Shown: positions 62,653 through 64,000 of the stretch, piece after piece
How positions within the stretch are numbered: position 1 is the stretch's first letter
Layout: every line of letters begins with the position of its first letter
Assembly: GCF_000165425.1 (NCBI RefSeq)
Contig: NW_001799533.1
Location: forward strand, 65,127-129,126
Origin: Paramecium tetraurelia
Lineage: Eukaryota > Ciliophora > Oligohymenophorea > Peniculida > Parameciidae
Length of the DNA: 64,000 nucleotides
Direction: 5' to 3'
Made by a program: the position numbers and the translations under genes
Notes under the pieces: model-generated
What the model saw: only the letters and a program-made list of their open reading frames with translations
Databases searched by the model: none
What the model was told of the DNA's origin: nothing

Positions 62653-63144
62653 TCATTTTCTAAAATTGTCCTGCTCAATTTAGGATATTGTTTCATTTAT
62701 CTCTGTATGGACATTTTAGTATGAATTCAAAAATGCATCTATAACTTATTTAGCTACTTCTATTCCCAATATTCTTGAGCCTAAGGCTATTACGTTGCAA
62801 CCGATTTCAGCTGCTTATTTAGCAGAATTGTAATCATTGATTTATCCGCACCTGATACCTTTGACTTTATTTGACATAATGGACATTCCAACTCCACTTC
62901 CGCATATTAAGATTCCCAATCCCTTATCTCTCAAGACATCAGAGCATAATTCTGTGGCTATTTCATTGTAATCACAGCTTTGTTTTGTGTTAGTTCCTCT
63001 ATTTATTATGTCATATTCTTGCTATTTAAGATGATCAATTATTATATTTTTGTATTCCAATCCTGCATGATCATTGCCGATATAAATTTTATATTAATTC
63101 TTTTTTGAAAATTAATAATACGTAATTGTTCTTATTGTGTTCAT
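62653..63144 (-). CDS. rpiB: Ribose-5-phosphate isomerase B / LacAB family sugar isomerase
   Basis: 163 residues, no introns. After a short N-terminal addition (MNTIRTITYYQFSKKNQ) comes KIYIGNDHAGLEYK, the RpiB start. It continues with NRGTN, DYNEIA, GLGILICGSGVGMSIMSNKV with the catalytic Cys, KGIRCGQINDYNSAKQAAE and NVIALGSRILGIEVAKQVID. These are family signatures. RpiB interconverts ribose 5-phosphate and ribulose 5-phosphate in the pentose phosphate pathway. The family is mainly bacterial but occurs in several protists. The usual HN-x-A motif is changed to EIGCN. Very compact neighbours: 56 bp to the KH gene stop. Confidence 0.88.
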
Positions 63145-63279
63145 GGAATAATTAGTTGATTTTATCATATAATTTATTTATTCAAATTAGTAATATGATT
63201 TATAAGCTTCGTTAATTATGACGTATGAAATGCTGTTATTACTTAAATTGATTGTCCATTTATTACTTTTTAAAAATAA

Positions 63280-64000
63280 ATGTCTGATTTTATTAGGTGG
63301 ACATATGAAAACAGACTACAAATCTCTATTGACTTAGCGGCTGGATCAGTTAGTGGAATGTATTTGATAATTAATTACTCTAAATAGAGCAAATTGTTTA
63401 TCAAGTCATCCATTGGACACAGTTAAAGTTCGAATGCAAATGTCTGATGATGGAGTACTATCAACTTTGAAGAAAATTCTCCAAAATGAAGGAACAAAAG
63501 GGTTTTACAAAGGAATGTCATTTCCTATCCTTTCTATTCCAATCACTAATGCCATTGTGTTTTCAGTTTACGAATTCTGGAAATCATTTTTTATAGGAAA
63601 TTCGAATAAATAACTAACTTATTCTTAAACGTAATATTTCTACCGTTAATTATTAGAGCCTTTTGTGGGAGTATCGCAGGGAGCTCGGCTGCTTTTTTTT
63701 CTTGTCCCATAGAGTTGACCAAGTGCAAATTGCAAATGTAATCTACTGAGAAAATATATAAAAATCCAATAGACTGCATATAATAAGTAAGTTTTTATAT
63801 TAATTTAATTTTAGATATATTAAAAGGAGGGTTTTAAATCTTTGTTCCGAGGAATGTGTGCTACTCAATAAAGGGAGATTCTAGGTTATTCGGCTTAATT
63901 TGCTGTCTATGAATTGATAAAGGACTTGTTGTGCACTTTGTCTTAAAAAGCAGAACCATCAACGGCCAATCTCTTGATTTCTGGAGGCCTAGCTGGGGTT
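63280..64000 (+). CDS. Mitochondrial carrier family transporter (partial, cut by window end)
   Basis: Begins MSDFIRWTYENRLQISIDLA with introns 63360-63387, 63631-63656 and 63787-63814. Carrier signatures are present in repeat 1 (SHPLDTVKVRMQ, then GFYKGMSFPILSIPITNAIV) and repeat 2 (AGSSAAFFSCPIELTKCKLQ, FKSLFRGMCATQQREILGYS). Repeat 3 starts (GGLAGV) at the window edge. PxD/ExxK/R in both repeats and the G-x-x-x-G helices show an intact transporter of the mitochondrial inner membrane. The repeat-2 wording RGM.AT..RE...Y resembles the carnitine/acylcarnitine and basic amino-acid carriers. Substrate is unresolved without the third repeat. Confidence 0.85.

Overview
This window is macronuclear DNA of a ciliate, most likely Paramecium. 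Every convincing protein reads with TAA and TAG as glutamine and only TGA as stop. The DNA is very AT-rich. The genes are interrupted by tiny introns (mostly 20-34 nt, GTA...TAG) and lie tens of bases apart. Two genes are Paramecium hallmarks: a trichocyst matrix protein (2421-3504) and a 1,563-residue cysteine-rich surface-antigen-like protein (49840-54531). Under the standard code almost every gene looks broken, so I translated with the ciliate code and spliced by hand. Where introns are listed, the spliced length is a multiple of three unless stated.

Layout. 1-8.8 kb: ciliate membrane protein, trichocyst protein, B-box/WD40 protein and an importin-alpha homologue. 10-16.8 kb: degenerate histidine-kinase-like membrane protein, SAS-6-like centriole protein, NOSIP homologue, Tim17-like mitochondrial protein, and a second importin-alpha-like gene whose frame ends in a membrane anchor. 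17-24 kb: divergent Rab-like GTPase, PP2C phosphatase, polytopic membrane protein and a C2HC zinc protein. 24.9-33.6 kb: several unassigned proteins, an AK8-type ciliary adenylate kinase with altered P-loops, a C2H2 protein and a canonical Rab. 33.6-38.7 kb: long coiled-coil protein, a decayed phosphoglycerate mutase gene and a 1.4-kb gene desert. 38.7-50 kb: Sec14-like protein, CUS2/HTATSF1-like splicing factor, Gln-rich protein, ankyrin protein, PP1, thioredoxin-reductase-like flavoenzyme and aquaporin. 50-64 kb: surface antigen, PX protein, FYVE/coiled-coil protein, KH-domain RNA-binding protein, RpiB-type isomerase and a mitochondrial carrier cut by the window end.

There is no operon-like logic. 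Neighbours are functionally mixed, although cilium/cortex genes (SAS-6-like, AK8, coiled-coil proteins), membrane-traffic genes (Rab, PX, FYVE, Sec14) and RNA/splicing genes recur. The most notable points are: an importin-alpha-like protein with a C-terminal transmembrane tail; a reading frame that needs a 14-nt intron (or is a true frameshift); two divergent gene pairs whose start codons are only 8 and 14 bp apart; several enzymes lacking signature residues (AK8 P-loops, the GTPase switch-II Gln and lipidation tail, the thioredoxin-reductase redox tail, the aquaporin filter Arg); and a frameshifted archaeal-type phosphoglycerate mutase. I saw no tRNA, rRNA, CRISPR array, transposon or telomere. 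All names come from recognising motifs by eye, without database searches.
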